Part shown: positions 21,791 to 32,469 of the stretch, in pieces
How positions within the stretch are numbered: position 1 is the first letter of the stretch
Layout: every line of letters starts with the position of its first letter
DNA from: Cladochytrium replicatum
Lineage: Eukaryota; Chytridiomycota; Chytridiomycetes; Cladochytriales; Cladochytriaceae
Assembly: GCA_025526935.1 (NCBI GenBank)
Contig: JAHLKD010000118.1
Location: 62,001 to 126,000, forward strand
Reading direction: 5' to 3'
Length of the DNA: 64,000 nt
Notes under the pieces: generated by a model
Databases searched by the model: none
What the model saw: the letters and a program-made list of their open reading frames with translations, nothing else
Told to the model about the DNA's origin: nothing
Translations under genes and position numbers: made by a program

Positions 21791-23190
21791 TCATTCTCCA
21801 TTAATTGTACGCGTCTCCTGAATCACAGGGTTATGGTTTGCGGGTGCCGTTGTTGCAACTTTCGTTGCTGGTGTCATGCTCTGCGCTCTGCTTCGAAGAG
21901 GAACAGTATGACTCTCCGCCACCGAGTTGCTGTTACTTCTGCTCCGCACAAAGTGAGTCACGAGCCACACAACAGAATTCGCTGCTGGCTGCAGAAGCGA
22001 AAAGTTCTGTAGCAGGGCGAGGGTGGAGTTGACGATCCCCATTGGCTCGTAAATGCGGTTCACGATGTTTGGTGCCCACAAAATGATGTAAGTCACTGGA
22101 TAACTGATCAAACATATCAAGGGCAATGAAGTTTGAAAGACCCAATGAACTCTCTTACAGTGTGAGAAGAACCATGGATCTGAAAAGAGAGTTGCTTCGC
22201 CGATGGCCGAAGATAGCAGCCGTCGCTGTAGTCTGTTGTGCCGAAGGAGTCAACCGTCTATCGTACAACGTTGTATGGGCATTCGGGGGCTCTTTTAATT
22301 TCGCCTCTCCCTTATCACTTTTGTGAGCGGAAGAGGTCTCACCCGTTGAACCACCTTGAAACGCTTGCTTCAGCAGTCTTCGTCGCTGGAGTAGAACGGT
22401 GAATAAAACACCATAGCATGCCTAAAAAGTTTAAAAATTCGAGTCATCTCTGTTCACCAATTTTGTAATCCTTACCATCATGACCAAGAAGATTGCAATC
22501 CTTGGACCGTGGTTAAAGCCTGTGAACAATGTTTCAACAACAGTTCAAAGTTTGAAAACAACGTTTTACCAAAGCGAGCATCTGAGATAAACAACGACGT
22601 CAGCAAGTACGTTGTGTGATATTATATCTTTTCTTACAAATCGCCAAGGGAGCAGGAGTCTGAGCGATAGAGCACCATGCACCTGTTGGTGCGTATCCAA
22701 TAATGAACTGTGCGGCGATAGCAGTTGCGAAGGACACGCCCCAAACACTCCCGAGGATGTACCAGATCCGTTTTGATATAGCATCCATGATCCCGACACT
22801 ATTCGTTTTTTGCTGCGTGAAGTGATCATCAAGCATGATCTTCAGCTCAGAGACAAATGTTTGTACCATCAATACGGATACGGTCGTGAGTGTGATCACC
22901 AGCAATGTAAAATCCAGTGCCTGCAATGTCCACTGTCTCAAAAAACCCGAAGTCGAGCACGCGACGCTGCCTCGCGGCGGCAAACTTCCCGACGCAAGAA
23001 AAAGGGAACCCGATACCATCGTGTTGATGGAGTTTATGAGACCGCTGAGGAGCATGGAAGTTACGAGGTGCTCGCGTGCGATCGGCTTAGGCTTCACGAC
23101 AAGGTGTCGCATGGCGAGCGTACCGATAGAAATCGTGGAGCTAACTATTGCGAAGGCGGCAGAGACTTGGTTGGTGGGAAGAGACGACAT
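21791..23190 (-). CDS. Seven-transmembrane G-protein-coupled receptor (Git3/cAMP-receptor-like)
   Basis: Five exons (23190-22638, 22581-22570, 22519-22476, 22421-22159, 22103-21791) give 394 residues. Helices: TM1 ~9-28, TM2 ~44-63 (LINSINTMVSGSLFL), TM3 ~80-105 (QWTLQALDFTLLVITLTTVS), TM4 ~145-165, TM5 across the exon 3/4 junction (RIAIFLVMMACYGVLFTVLL). A ~70-residue Ser/Thr-rich third cytoplasmic loop follows. Then TM6 (LYPVTYIILWAPNIVNRI) and TM7 (IVNSTLALLQNFSLLQPAANSVVWLV). The LYP...LWAPNIVNR signature and short N-terminus resemble the fungal Git3 and slime-mould cAMP-receptor-like groups, so a small ligand or nutrient sensor acting through a G-alpha is likely. Exon 2 is only 12 nt. 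The C-terminal tail is Ser/Thr-rich. The ligand is unknown. Confidence 0.8.
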
Positions 23191-23624
23191 TCTTTCTTTG
23201 TGAGACTCCTCGTCAAAGAGGACAACTGTGCTGGATCTTGTTGGTGTTGATTGGCTCAGTGATCTGATCTGTTTTCGACTTGCTGATGTTTTCACATGTT
23301 GTCGCCAAATTGCGGCTCCCAATCGCTGCAGGAAAAATGAGCACTGGACAAAGCCAAATTAGTTCCGTTCAAATGTTGCTGTGCACACGGGAATTGTTCT
23401 TTCGACGCCCGCCGACTTCGTAGACGTGCAACGAGTTGTTTTCGTCAGTCTTGGACATACATTCGTACAGCTCGTGCACGCGGAACAGAGAAATCAAGGC
23501 TTGCACGGCGACCGCACTGGCCGACGGTGAACGGGTTTGTGTTGGAACCCTTGCCGGAGAATGGAACCGGGAAATGCACAGCCGTACAGAGAGGAAGCTT
23601 TATTTGTGTGCTAAAGATCAAAGT
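23191..23624. other. Upstream region of the receptor gene
   Basis: About 430 bp between the receptor start and the end of PRE2's repeat. In-frame codons extend upstream of 23190 without ATG, so an additional 5' exon cannot be excluded. No other gene seen. Confidence 0.4.
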
Positions 23625-23783
23625 AAAGCACAGAAAATTACGCCAGACTGGGTTTGACTTCGTGCAGCACAGAAAAATTACGCCAGACTGGGTTTGACTT
23701 CGTGCAGCACAGAAAAATTACGCCAGCCTGGGTTTGACTTCGTGCAGCACAGAAAAATTACGCCAGCCTGGGTTTGACTTCGT
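23625..23783. repeat. 40-bp tandem repeat, about four copies, including the end of PRE2
   Basis: The unit recurs every 40 bp (CGCCAG[A/C]CTGGG at 23641, 23681, 23721 and 23761). It differs between copies by a C/A substitution and one A-run length change. The right-most copy contains the last codons and TAA stop of the PRE2 gene in reverse orientation. The other three copies therefore repeat the C-terminal codons plus stop inside the 3' UTR. Confidence 0.95.
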
Positions 23784-24992
23784 CTTGGTATTCGTAGTGC
23801 AGATCCTTTGAATCACAGATATCTATCAGCGCTTTATCAATCCGCATTAATCTTAAGAAAACATACCGAAACGTCGGTGCGACCATGGAACTCCCATCCA
23901 TGGCGTTTAACATGGTACACTAGAATAGAAATATGAGATACGAACGGTATTATCATATCTCTTGCGATTACCAGACACAAGTCCACCAGAGTACGCGTCA
24001 CGGTGTGTCGCATGGTAGATCGAACGTCTTCCGAGCTCAATTGCATCGTGGACGCTCAAGTCGTAGTCGTAGCCGGAGTCCAGCACACCGTAGGCGAACG
24101 TACTTCCGGAACCAACGGAGAAGAGGTTGCCCTTCAGACGCTGTCCATCGGAATCCACATAGTAAAGTCCAGGGCCCTTTAAAAGAAATATCGATTCATT
24201 ATGAATTCGAATAAAATGACTTGAAAAACTCACTGATTTGTCCCATCCAGTAATCATGGTACCCTGAAAAAAGATGAGTATCCCATTTTGAAGAAGTGCA
24301 AATAAAACCCACCATCGACAATCCCATTCCCTTGTACGAGTACACCATGTTGCAGAGCAACTTTGACGCCGCGGAGACCGAAATTCGCTCCTTGTTCCTC
24401 AACTCATACAGGCTGGAAGAATTATGAAATGAGCTGTGGAACTCAACACTTTTCAACCCGTTTCATAACGTACCGACACCTCCTTCCAAGCTCGCGTTCC
24501 CAGAACGAGCAGTCAGCAGCACCACCAGCCATCGTTCCCAAGAGGTAAGGGTTAATTTCGATGACCTTCTTCACCGTCTGCGAAGCTATCAAAATATAAA
24601 TTCATGCAAAGACAATTCGACTCTATGTTGCTTACAAATGTAGCTTCCTCCGGTGGCACGCGAATCGACAGCAACGATGATTCCATCCTTGAATTTGAAA
24701 GCGAGCGTGGTGGTACCGTGCTGGATCTTGATGTGCTGGTCGGCACCATCCTTTGTGTACTCACGAAGGAAGTCAACCGGCTACATTAATTCCAAATTGA
24801 ATAATCTTTTAACCGGAAATCCTCTATGACACGTACGTTGTCGACATTGGGGAGATCGAAAGTCGGGAAAGCAAATTCCTTCGAGGCGTCGAAAGCAGTT
24901 GATGAAGGCGCAAAGAGGTCGTTTCCGGGGAATGGCGCTGCGAGGGAAGGTGCCGGTTCGCAGTAGTCGTTGATGAAGTTCAAGTTGGGCAT
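23758..24992 (-). CDS. PRE2: 20S proteasome subunit beta5 (chymotrypsin-like)
   Basis: Eight short exons: 24992-24837, 24780-24636, 24585-24474, 24412-24313, ~24263-24234, ~24177-23972, ~23929-23867 and 23805-23758. They encode a precursor of about 285 residues. After a ~70-residue propeptide the mature N-terminus is [22 protein letters not shown], with the catalytic Thr immediately after Gly and the conserved Asp and Lys region. Later signatures are [52 protein letters not shown] and [15 protein letters not shown]. The C-terminal exon gives [15 protein letters not shown]. Beta5 autoprocesses in the assembling core particle and supplies the chymotrypsin-like site. The last exon lies inside the 40-bp tandem repeat. 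The ATG at 24992 is the first in frame; earlier codons are open but lack ATG. Confidence 0.94.
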
Positions 24993-26200
24993 TTCTTTCT
25001 CAGCGCTGAAGACTTGAGATCTGCGGGTTGGAACACGCAAGCAGAAGTTGGTGAGGGGATGGTGTGGCTGGGTGGAGAGCGTGTTTTGTTAAAAAATAAG
25101 TTTTGATATGCTGCACTTGGATAGTAAACGAGAACGAAACTGTCCATGTGCCCCGCGCATGCTCAGAGCACGCTCTACCATCAGAAATTTACTAAATGCT
25201 TCATGTATACTCGCCGTCCCAATGCGCACTACAAGTGCCTTTTACGTTGGGGAGATATCAAGAAAACAAATACAGAGTAATTCATCGGGAGAACAAAAAA
25301 GAGGTGTGATTATTGAGATACGTTATTCTGTACCTGTTGGGTAATTCTGTTTGTATTGCTCGAGGTCCTTTCAAGGATCTCTGCAGACAGTTGACGTACG
25401 AAGTAAAGAATATGAATGCACCAAAATTCGAATTGTGGCAAAAGGTCCTTCCTTTGGACTTCTGCAAGATGGCAAAAACAATCCACAATAACAACTATAA
25501 GAATCAAGAACAATATCCCGAACCAATCCACACACTGCCGAACATTAAGAATGAAATAATACTAAATCAAATCAAAACATTTCGTTATGGAACATCGCAA
25601 AACAAACAATGTGAATCCGCGCGAAAAGTGTCCAACGGTTCATTTCAACAGTGATCCTCCGAACAGGAATAGAACAACGTGCAACACAACTGTAAGGTGT
25701 CAAGAGGCTTGACGGCGGGGCAAATGGGGCAGGAATCAGTCCTCGGGGTCGTGCTCAAGCTGAATCAGATTTGATTGCTGAAGTTCGGAATTCGGTCGAT
25801 GAAGGCTGAGTGAGTCCAGCAATTGGGATGGCACAAATTGAGCTTTTTTTGAAGTTTTATTGAGATTATGATGGAAGAAAAGATGGAGCGACCGGAATGC
25901 TCTGGTTGTTTCAAATGCATGGTGAGTGGAGTCTAAACTCCCAGATGCCGTGACCCATCCCAAAAGAGAAGGTCGAGTCTAGCTTCCAGGTGTTTTGAAT
26001 CATCACAAGGTGTGCAAGAAAGTCCGAGGATATGAGATCAAGCTTCAGGTGATTGTTGAGAAGTATATATGGTGAATTGTGAGGATTCAGATTTCTCGAA
26101 GTATATAGGAGGACCGAGAAAGATTATTTCAGTGTCAGTTGAGTGAGTTAGATGAGTTCTTGTGGAGCGATTTCAGTGGGTTGTATCGATGTGTCAGCGT
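24993..26200. other. Intergenic region, no supported gene
   Basis: 1.2 kb upstream of PRE2. Short frames exist on both strands (25313-25654 plus, 25736-25963 minus), but none has an ATG-led conserved-looking product or splice partners. Composition is AT-rich. Confidence 0.4.
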
Positions 26201-28117
26201 TCAGTGCTTCATTTTGGGAGCTCGTATCCAGCTGCCGATCCTTTTCAGATTTCCAGGTAACGCAGGAGAACGAGGCTTTTGCAATACATCCAGCGCTCCT
26301 CGATAGATTGTTTCAACATGAGAGACGTATTCTTCGCAATCGGGCAGCTGAAATGAGTGTTAATAAAGGGTCGAAGGCAGGACAAAGCAACGAACTCACG
26401 TTCAACAGGTCTTTGGCATTATCAATGAGCGTGGCCACAAATGAGTTCCATTCGTTTGTTGCAGTAAGTGTCGCAGCGAGGAGTGCCTGAAGGTCCTTCC
26501 CAGTTGGCACTGCATCGTGTCGAGTAGCTTTCCCACAAAATGGAACTACACAAGCAACGTTCGTGGTTTCCGGAGCTTTTGTCGCTTCTGGCGGGGCAGT
26601 GTTGATCATCTTGTTAATAAGCGGTATGAGAGTCTTGATCAGCTGTGCGCGCTCTCCAGAGAGGTTCAGAAGGAACTGAATTGTTTGCTTGCTTTGTCGG
26701 GCGCATTCGGAGCCTAGGATTCAAAGAAACCATTAGCTTCTGCAAAAAAAGAAAGAAGCTTCTGCACTATCCGTACCGCCAAGTTTCGAGTTGAGGTCAA
26801 GCAGGATTTCTTGAAACGCGCTGGGGATAAGGGCAGGGTAGATGTCGTCGAACATCATCTTCTTAATGTAGCTCGCCACAATGTGGGCCTTGGGCAGAGC
26901 AGGAGCGATCGATCGAATGTATTTGTCGAAGCCGAGTTCAGCAATCTTGCGGGTCTCGCGGTTGACGCACGTCCTGAACCAGCCAACGCATTGTTCCTGC
27001 TCTGATAATATTGGCATGGAAATAAGACAAAGATGTTCATCAAGTGGGAATAGATCGTACCTTTGACGCTCACACGATCGCTCAACAGGTATTCAATCGA
27101 GACACGCCACTCGTGAATAATTCGCGAGTCGATTGGCTTCGCAAGGTCCTCGATAACGTTGTAAAGATTCAGGTAGGAGTCGAACGGAATGACGGGCTTC
27201 GAGCATCGTCTGTTTCACAGGACGTCATTAGAAACAACAATTACCCAAACTCGTGTTCCAACTTACGGTGTCATGGTAAGAACAAGACGAACTTTTGCTG
27301 CGCGTACAGGATTCGCTTCGAGTAGCTGGTGCTCAAATTCGTGCTCAACCAAAGTACGCATGCTGTCCTGGTCGATGTCGTCCCGTGCACCCCATTCACA
27401 ATCCTCGAGTTTCTGGTACAACAACAATAACGTTTCCTTGCATCGAAAGAGGAGGTCCTGGTCCTTTGTTGATCCTTTGTACCATCTGGAAGCATTGATG
27501 TCCAGCGCCATCGTCAAGATCTTGATATAGTCCATCGTCTGAGCAGGGGTCTGGAAAAAAATCTTTAAAGAACGCATTGTACCACAACCGTGTGAAATGA
27601 CTTACCATGGAAACACGATGGCAGGCATATCCGATTACGAGGGCAAGCTGTTCGAACATCCAATCTTTGCTCTTGATATCCAATCGGGATCCCAAGTTTT
27701 CGTAGGCAACATCTTGCAGTCTCTTCAAGTACTCGAAGGCGTTCACGTCCTGTATATCCTTGACTTTATTCTTCTTGTGTAGTTTCTTATTGGATGACCA
27801 AAATATCAGCCAATCACGAAAGGAAAGTCACGTCGCGAAGAGATACTCACCACTTTGGGCCACTTGGACTTGGCAGGCCGGCGTAAGATCTTGTCATCAA
27901 AGTTCTTGTACTCGATTCGGTTGAAGCCAGATCCCCAGAAGATGGGCTGATGCTGATCGATAGATTGCGGGAGTCCAAGTAACTCCAGCACCACACGAAG
28001 GACATAAAGGGCCACTGTTCGAGCCAAGTCGGAAGATCATGAGAAATAGAGGTGCATAGTTGCAGATCAGGACTTACAGAAATCATAGAAATGGGAAGAG
28101 CTTGCTGCACTCTCCAT
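26201..28117 (-). CDS. Predicted helical protein of unknown function
   Basis: A consistent multi-exon model begins at ATG 28117 (MESAASSSHFYDF). It passes through in-frame GT..AG introns at ~28075-28020, ~27850-27790, ~27605-27555, ~27265-27210, ~27060-27005, ~26780-26720 and ~26395-26345. It ends at TGA 26201, giving roughly 480 residues. The product is almost entirely alpha-helical, with no signal peptide, membrane segment or cysteine motif. Notable segments are PIFWGSGFNRIEYKNFDDK near the N-terminus, DWMFEQLALVIGYACHRVS, and a mid-protein block around ARSLLYLNLYNVIEDLAK-like helices before IDSRIIHEWRVSIEYLLS. All splice joins restore frame, strong evidence for a real gene. I do not recognise the family. 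Confidence 0.65.
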
Positions 28118-28239
28118 CTGTTGTTTTAACGTTGATCTGGGAGTTTCTGATCTGCGTGATGTGTGGCTTACAACGTGGGAATTGCGATGTTTTAAAAACA
28201 TTTGTTTTGCTCTGACTGTGTCCATCGTTCGAGGAAGCA

Positions 28240-29680
28240 TACGCTTAGATGTGTTCTATTGCATCAACATTGACCTTCAACTGCTGTCGAATTCTCTGTT
28301 CATCTCGGAGCGATGTGTGCTCCACCATAAACCAGTCTAACCCCTTTTGGTACACTCTTAGTCCACTCAACCTCCACCATTCAAGAACTTCAGCCCTTCC
28401 AGCCCTGGTTGCACTTTCAATCGACGCACAACTCCAATGTTACAAGAGGTCACCCAAATTAGACCATTCGAGCACATCGACATGACCAGCTTGCCAGGTC
28501 CATCGCGGGGTTATAATACTTACACTCCAGTCCACTTGTCCCCCACCACTCGAGAATGTCAATGTGGCCTTTTGCGCTTGCGTAGTTCATTGCAGATTGA
28601 GTCCATTGTAGCTCGAGGCTGCTCGCGACCCACTATTCAAGCACATAAATGTGACCGTTCTCGCTCGCATCGTCCATTGCAGAAGCAGTCCATTGTAGCG
28701 GAGATGTGCTGCTATCGCACGAACACTGTATCAGGTCCACAAGTCCCATATCGCTGGCACGATCAATGTGTTTATCTCTTCCTCTGAAGTAGCGATTCGC
28801 CTTCCACCGCGCAAGCACATCCAACGCAGACTCAGAATAGACATCTTCGCCTCGACCGCTGGGACCACTTCAAGTCGAGATCTATAGAAATCCCCCAATC
28901 CAGCGTTTCGACATGTCCAAACTTGCTCGCAAGATCCATTGCAGATTCTGTAAACTTGAGCTCGGTCTAACGCTTTAGTAGTCCACTTAAGCTCCAGACC
29001 GCAGGATTTCCACCATTCAAGAACATGCACATTGTCCAGTGTGCTTGCAATGTTCATAGCTTTCTCAGTCCAGCGAAGGTCCAGTCCACTTTTCAACCAC
29101 CACTCCAGCACCTCAACATGTCCAAGCGGCTAGCTTTGACAAGCAAGATTCCAGTAAACTTGACATAAGACCTTTTCATTTCCACCAATCGAGTACGTTG
29201 ACATGTCCCAGTAAGCTTGGCCGATTCATTCCAAGAAAAAGTCCACTTCAATTCCAGACCACTGGTTTTCGACCACTCAAGCGTCTCAACATGCCCATTT
29301 TCATTTGCTTTTCCATTGAAGGTCTACTCAAGCGCGCGCTCCCGAGTACCAACCTTAACCACCGATGCCATATTCATCCACACGTTCGGAGTCGTAATCC
29401 GAGAGATATGGCGCAAAGATGCCGTCAGTTGAGCGTTCCACAAAGTTGTATTCGCATGAGTCAACGAGCATGCTTTGTAGCCTTCGATAACGCCGACCAA
29501 GTTTCGAGCGCTTGCGTCGTCGAAAGAGTAGATGTTGGAGGTTAAGGTGCCGTAGGGGCACATTTCTGGGAACTTTTCACAAAAATCTTTGCTTGATGAC
29601 TCAACGCAGATTGACAAACTTGCGAAGAAATACTGCTGAAACAGAAACTCGAGAAGCACGAATCTGTGCAAGTAGTGGGT
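28240..29680 (-). pseudogene. Decayed copy of the WWK-repeat protein
   Basis: Minus-strand fragments repeat the architecture of the intact gene just upstream on the same strand. An N-terminal piece with SFDDASARNLVGVIEGYKA is at ~29500. Repeat units such as ENGHVETLEW, SGLELKWTF, HVLEWWKSCGLELKWTTKA and ENGHIYVLE follow. They are scattered through several frames, with stops and small deletions, down to ~28260. It lies directly 3' of the intact gene, so it is best explained as one partner of a tandem duplication that has since degraded. Confidence 0.75.
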
Positions 29681-29718
29681 GGAGATTCATGTTTACTAAT
29701 GAATTGGAAGAGCGAAAA

Positions 29719-31224
29719 TCAAGGATGTTCTGTCTGTAGTTGGTTCCGGATTCTTTCCATCTCCACGCGGTGTTTCTTCCACCACTCGTCTCCCTCACCG
29801 AATGTTGCCATGTTTCTGTCTGAGAACTTCACTCGTAGACCACTTACCATCCACCAGTCAAGCACTTCAGTTTGTCCCGCCTTTGTGGCATTCTCTACAG
29901 CCGCAGTTGTCCATTTTTGTTCGAGCCCGCTTGACTTCCACCATTCAAGAACATGAACGTGGCCATTCAAGCTCGCTTGGTCGATTGCTGCATCAGTGTA
30001 TTTGCACTCCAGTCCGCTGGATCGCCACCAATCGAGCACGGTAATGTGACCGTTTGCGCTTGCGACGTTCATGGCAAATCGAGACCATTTCAGCTCAATG
30101 CCGCTAGCCATCCACCAATCAAGGACCTGAATGTGCCCGTTCATGCTCGCCTGATCCATAGCTGAAACGGTCCATCGCAAAGGATCACTGCTGTTGTCGT
30201 GCCACCACTGGAGCACATCTACCCGCCCTAACGCACTCGCCTTGTCCATAAGTTGATCTCCACCTCTCATATGGAGATTGTGCTTCCACCAACCCAGGAC
30301 ATCCAACGCACGATCGGAGTAAGCAACTTCGTTGATCGACTTCTGTGTCCACTTCAAATCAAGTCCTGTCGATAACCACCAACCAAGCACATCTAAATGT
30401 CCGAAATTGCTTGCTAGGTCCATAGCGGTTCCAGAAAACTTGACTTCTAGACCGCTCGCGATCCACCACTTGAGAACCTCAACGTGTCCATTTTGGCTCG
30501 CCATGTCCATGGCCCCAGTCGTCCATTTTAGCTCGAGGCCACTCGACTTCCACCAGTCAAGAACATGAACGTGTCCCCCTGAGCTCGCAAAGTTCATGGC
30601 TTTCGCGGACCAACGAAGCTCGAGCCCGCTTCTTGCCCACCACTCCAACAAATCGACACGTCCAAATTCGCTAGGTTTATCAAGAACTGACGAAGTATAT
30701 TTGAGCTCCAGGCCACTTGATTTCCACCACTCGAGTACGTTGACATGGCCGTGTGAGCTTGCCCGATTCACGGCACGAAAAGTCCATTTCAAATCAAGGC
30801 CGCTGTTTTTCCACCACTCGAGCATCTCGACGTGCCCATTCTCGCTCGCCCGATCCATTGAACGCGAGCTCCACAGGAGTGCGGGTTCCTGATACCAATC
30901 TTTGCCATAATATCGGGCAGAAGCTTTACCCTCTTCGGAATCGTACTCTGTGTCTGAGGGGGCAAAAATGCCGTCGCTCAACCTTTCCACAAAGAGCATT
31001 CGGGAGCCTGTGATGCTGTCAATGAGGATACGTTGTTTGTAGAGCTCGAGGAGCCCGACGAGGCCACGGGCGCTTGCGTCGTCGATGGAGTACGTGTGCT
31101 CGACGAGTTGGAATTGAACGTGCCGTCTACACAGGCTCGTCGCGACTTTGAATGCAAACAAGGGTTCGTGAGCCCATTCAGCGAGAACGATGAGGATGCG
31201 GTCGACCAGTTCAGCAGGCAACAT
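29719..31224 (-). CDS. WWK-type ankyrin-like repeat protein
   Basis: A single-exon gene of 501 residues starting at ATG 31224. The first ~110 residues form a helical cap (LPAELVDRILIVLAEWA, F-box-like in shape, then SIDDASARGLVGLLELYK). They are followed by about twelve repeats of ~33 residues with the consensus A-[MV]-[DN]-x-AS-x-x-GH-V-x-VL-[ED]-WW-x-x-SGLELKWT. The spacing and the GH..VL.WW pattern are those of ankyrin-type helical repeats with an unusual Trp-Trp in the second helix. Repeats usually mediate protein binding; with the F-box-like start an adaptor role is possible but not shown. Codons between repeats have diverged, so this is not a recent expansion. Confidence 0.75.
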   Translation of the reverse strand: MLPAELVDRILIVLAEWAHEPLFAFKVATSLCRRHVQFQLVEHTYSIDDASARGLVGLLELYKQRILIDSITGSRMLFVERLSDGIFAPSDTEYDSEEGKASARYYGKDWYQEPALLWSSRSMDRASENGHVEMLEWWKNSGLDLKWTFRAVNRASSHGHVNVLEWWKSSGLELKYTSSVLDKPSEFGRVDLLEWWARSGLELRWSAKAMNFASSGGHVHVLDWWKSSGLELKWTTGAMDMASQNGHVEVLKWWIASGLEVKFSGTAMDLASNFGHLDVLGWWLSTGLDLKWTQKSINEVAYSDRALDVLGWWKHNLHMRGGDQLMDKASALGRVDVLQWWHDNSSDPLRWTVSAMDQASMNGHIQVLDWWMASGIELKWSRFAMNVASANGHITVLDWWRSSGLECKYTDAAIDQASLNGHVHVLEWWKSSGLEQKWTTAAVENATKAGQTEVLDWWMVSGLRVKFSDRNMATFGEGDEWWKKHRVEMERIRNQLQTEHP

Positions 31225-32469
31225 TTTGGCTGAAAAATTTGTCACCCAAAGATCACAGCAAATTGTTGGCAAAGTTGTTTATACAGATGGCCAAGTTGTG
31301 TTTCTCCAAAACTGTAATCGCAAGTGTTACAGCTCAATATATTTCAACTATCTCGAACTCAAGTGACTTTGAGAATCAGCAGTCAGTGGAGCGGGACGAG
31401 GCGTGGCGGGCGTCGATGGGACGTGACGTGAGCGTTGACTCTGTGACGTTGTGGCAAAACTGTTATCTTTTCCTGATATGGACGTCGTAAAATTGTCCTC
31501 TTCGGCAGGTCGACAGAACGGTGGAGGGGACACGCCGGCGGAACAGAAGCAGAGCGGCCTGGGCTTACATTCTGCACGGAAATGGAGAGCAAGTACTCTC
31601 GCACACATAGGAGTCAACCAACCACGCTTTCGGAAACGCTTTTCAATATCTCGGAATATTTCGCGGACTTTCAATGACTTGGGAACGCCAGGGAGCTCAG
31701 GATCACAACATTCCGAGAGCTCAATTAGGGTCGCTGGTGTAAAACGACTTGCAGAAAAGTCAGAAGAAGCATTTTACCGCTCGGCGTTCAGAGAGTACGA
31801 TGCGGGTCGTAGGTTTCAAATGGCCTGCCGAACAGCTAGAAGAGCATTTCGAGCCAAATAATCCCTTTATACTCGTGCTCCTATGCCGCAAGCTAGCTCA
31901 AGCAGCTCGCGAGGGAGCTTTGTCACCGATGGGCTCATCTCTTAGTTCTGCCGGATCTTCAACAAAAGCCTCGAATCAAATACATAACGGGAGATTTAGG
32001 AACTCATCGACGGACTGTCGCAGTTGGGCAATCACAGCGATTCAACTGATCCGGGGTCATCACCAGTCCCCAGGCAGCTATCAAATCCGATGGTGCATTT
32101 TCAATGAATGAGTCAGAAAGTACCCAGTCAACGCACGCTCCGAAGGTCACCAGTTGCCGACCATCGCGTCGCATTATTAGAGGATCCTTCTTCAAGATGG
32201 TTGGGAAATGACCTTCTGTTTCTGCTGTAGGGGTTGATCCTTCGTGCATAGAGAATTGCAACGGTTTCTCTCATACGGCCAATCGTTATTGCTCTTATGC
32301 ATGTTTTGTATTAAGATTTCTCAAGATGTATTAGAAATGGAAGTAAAAATAATGACAACGTATCCATAAAACATACACCGCCATACAAAACGTACTGGGA
32401 ACGAGACGTCGACATGAGGATAAGATTGACTGTGCTTATGGCTTTCTCAGATCAGAAGGGAGGGTTTGG
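31225..32469. other. Intergenic region with weak open frames
   Basis: No confident gene. A minus-strand frame from ATG 32249 to 32004 encodes ~81 residues with an ordered-looking stretch (LVTFGACVDWVLSDSFIEN). Plus-strand frames at 31451-31861 and 31749-32111 overlap in different phases and look like non-coding or decayed sequence. Confidence 0.35.

Noticed and set aside
23625-23783. CRISPR-like array
   Set aside because: Repeats are contiguous with no spacers, in a eukaryotic genome, and include the end of PRE2.
23837-23866. PRE2 ending at TGA 23837 ([13 protein letters not shown])
   Set aside because: Splicing at GTATGT (23866) gives DLHYEYQDE, the expected beta5 C-terminal pattern; the unspliced tail does not match the family.
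31451-32111. Two overlapping plus-strand ORFs of 136 and 120 codons
   Set aside because: Overlap in different frames with no recognisable domain; likely chance or decayed sequence.
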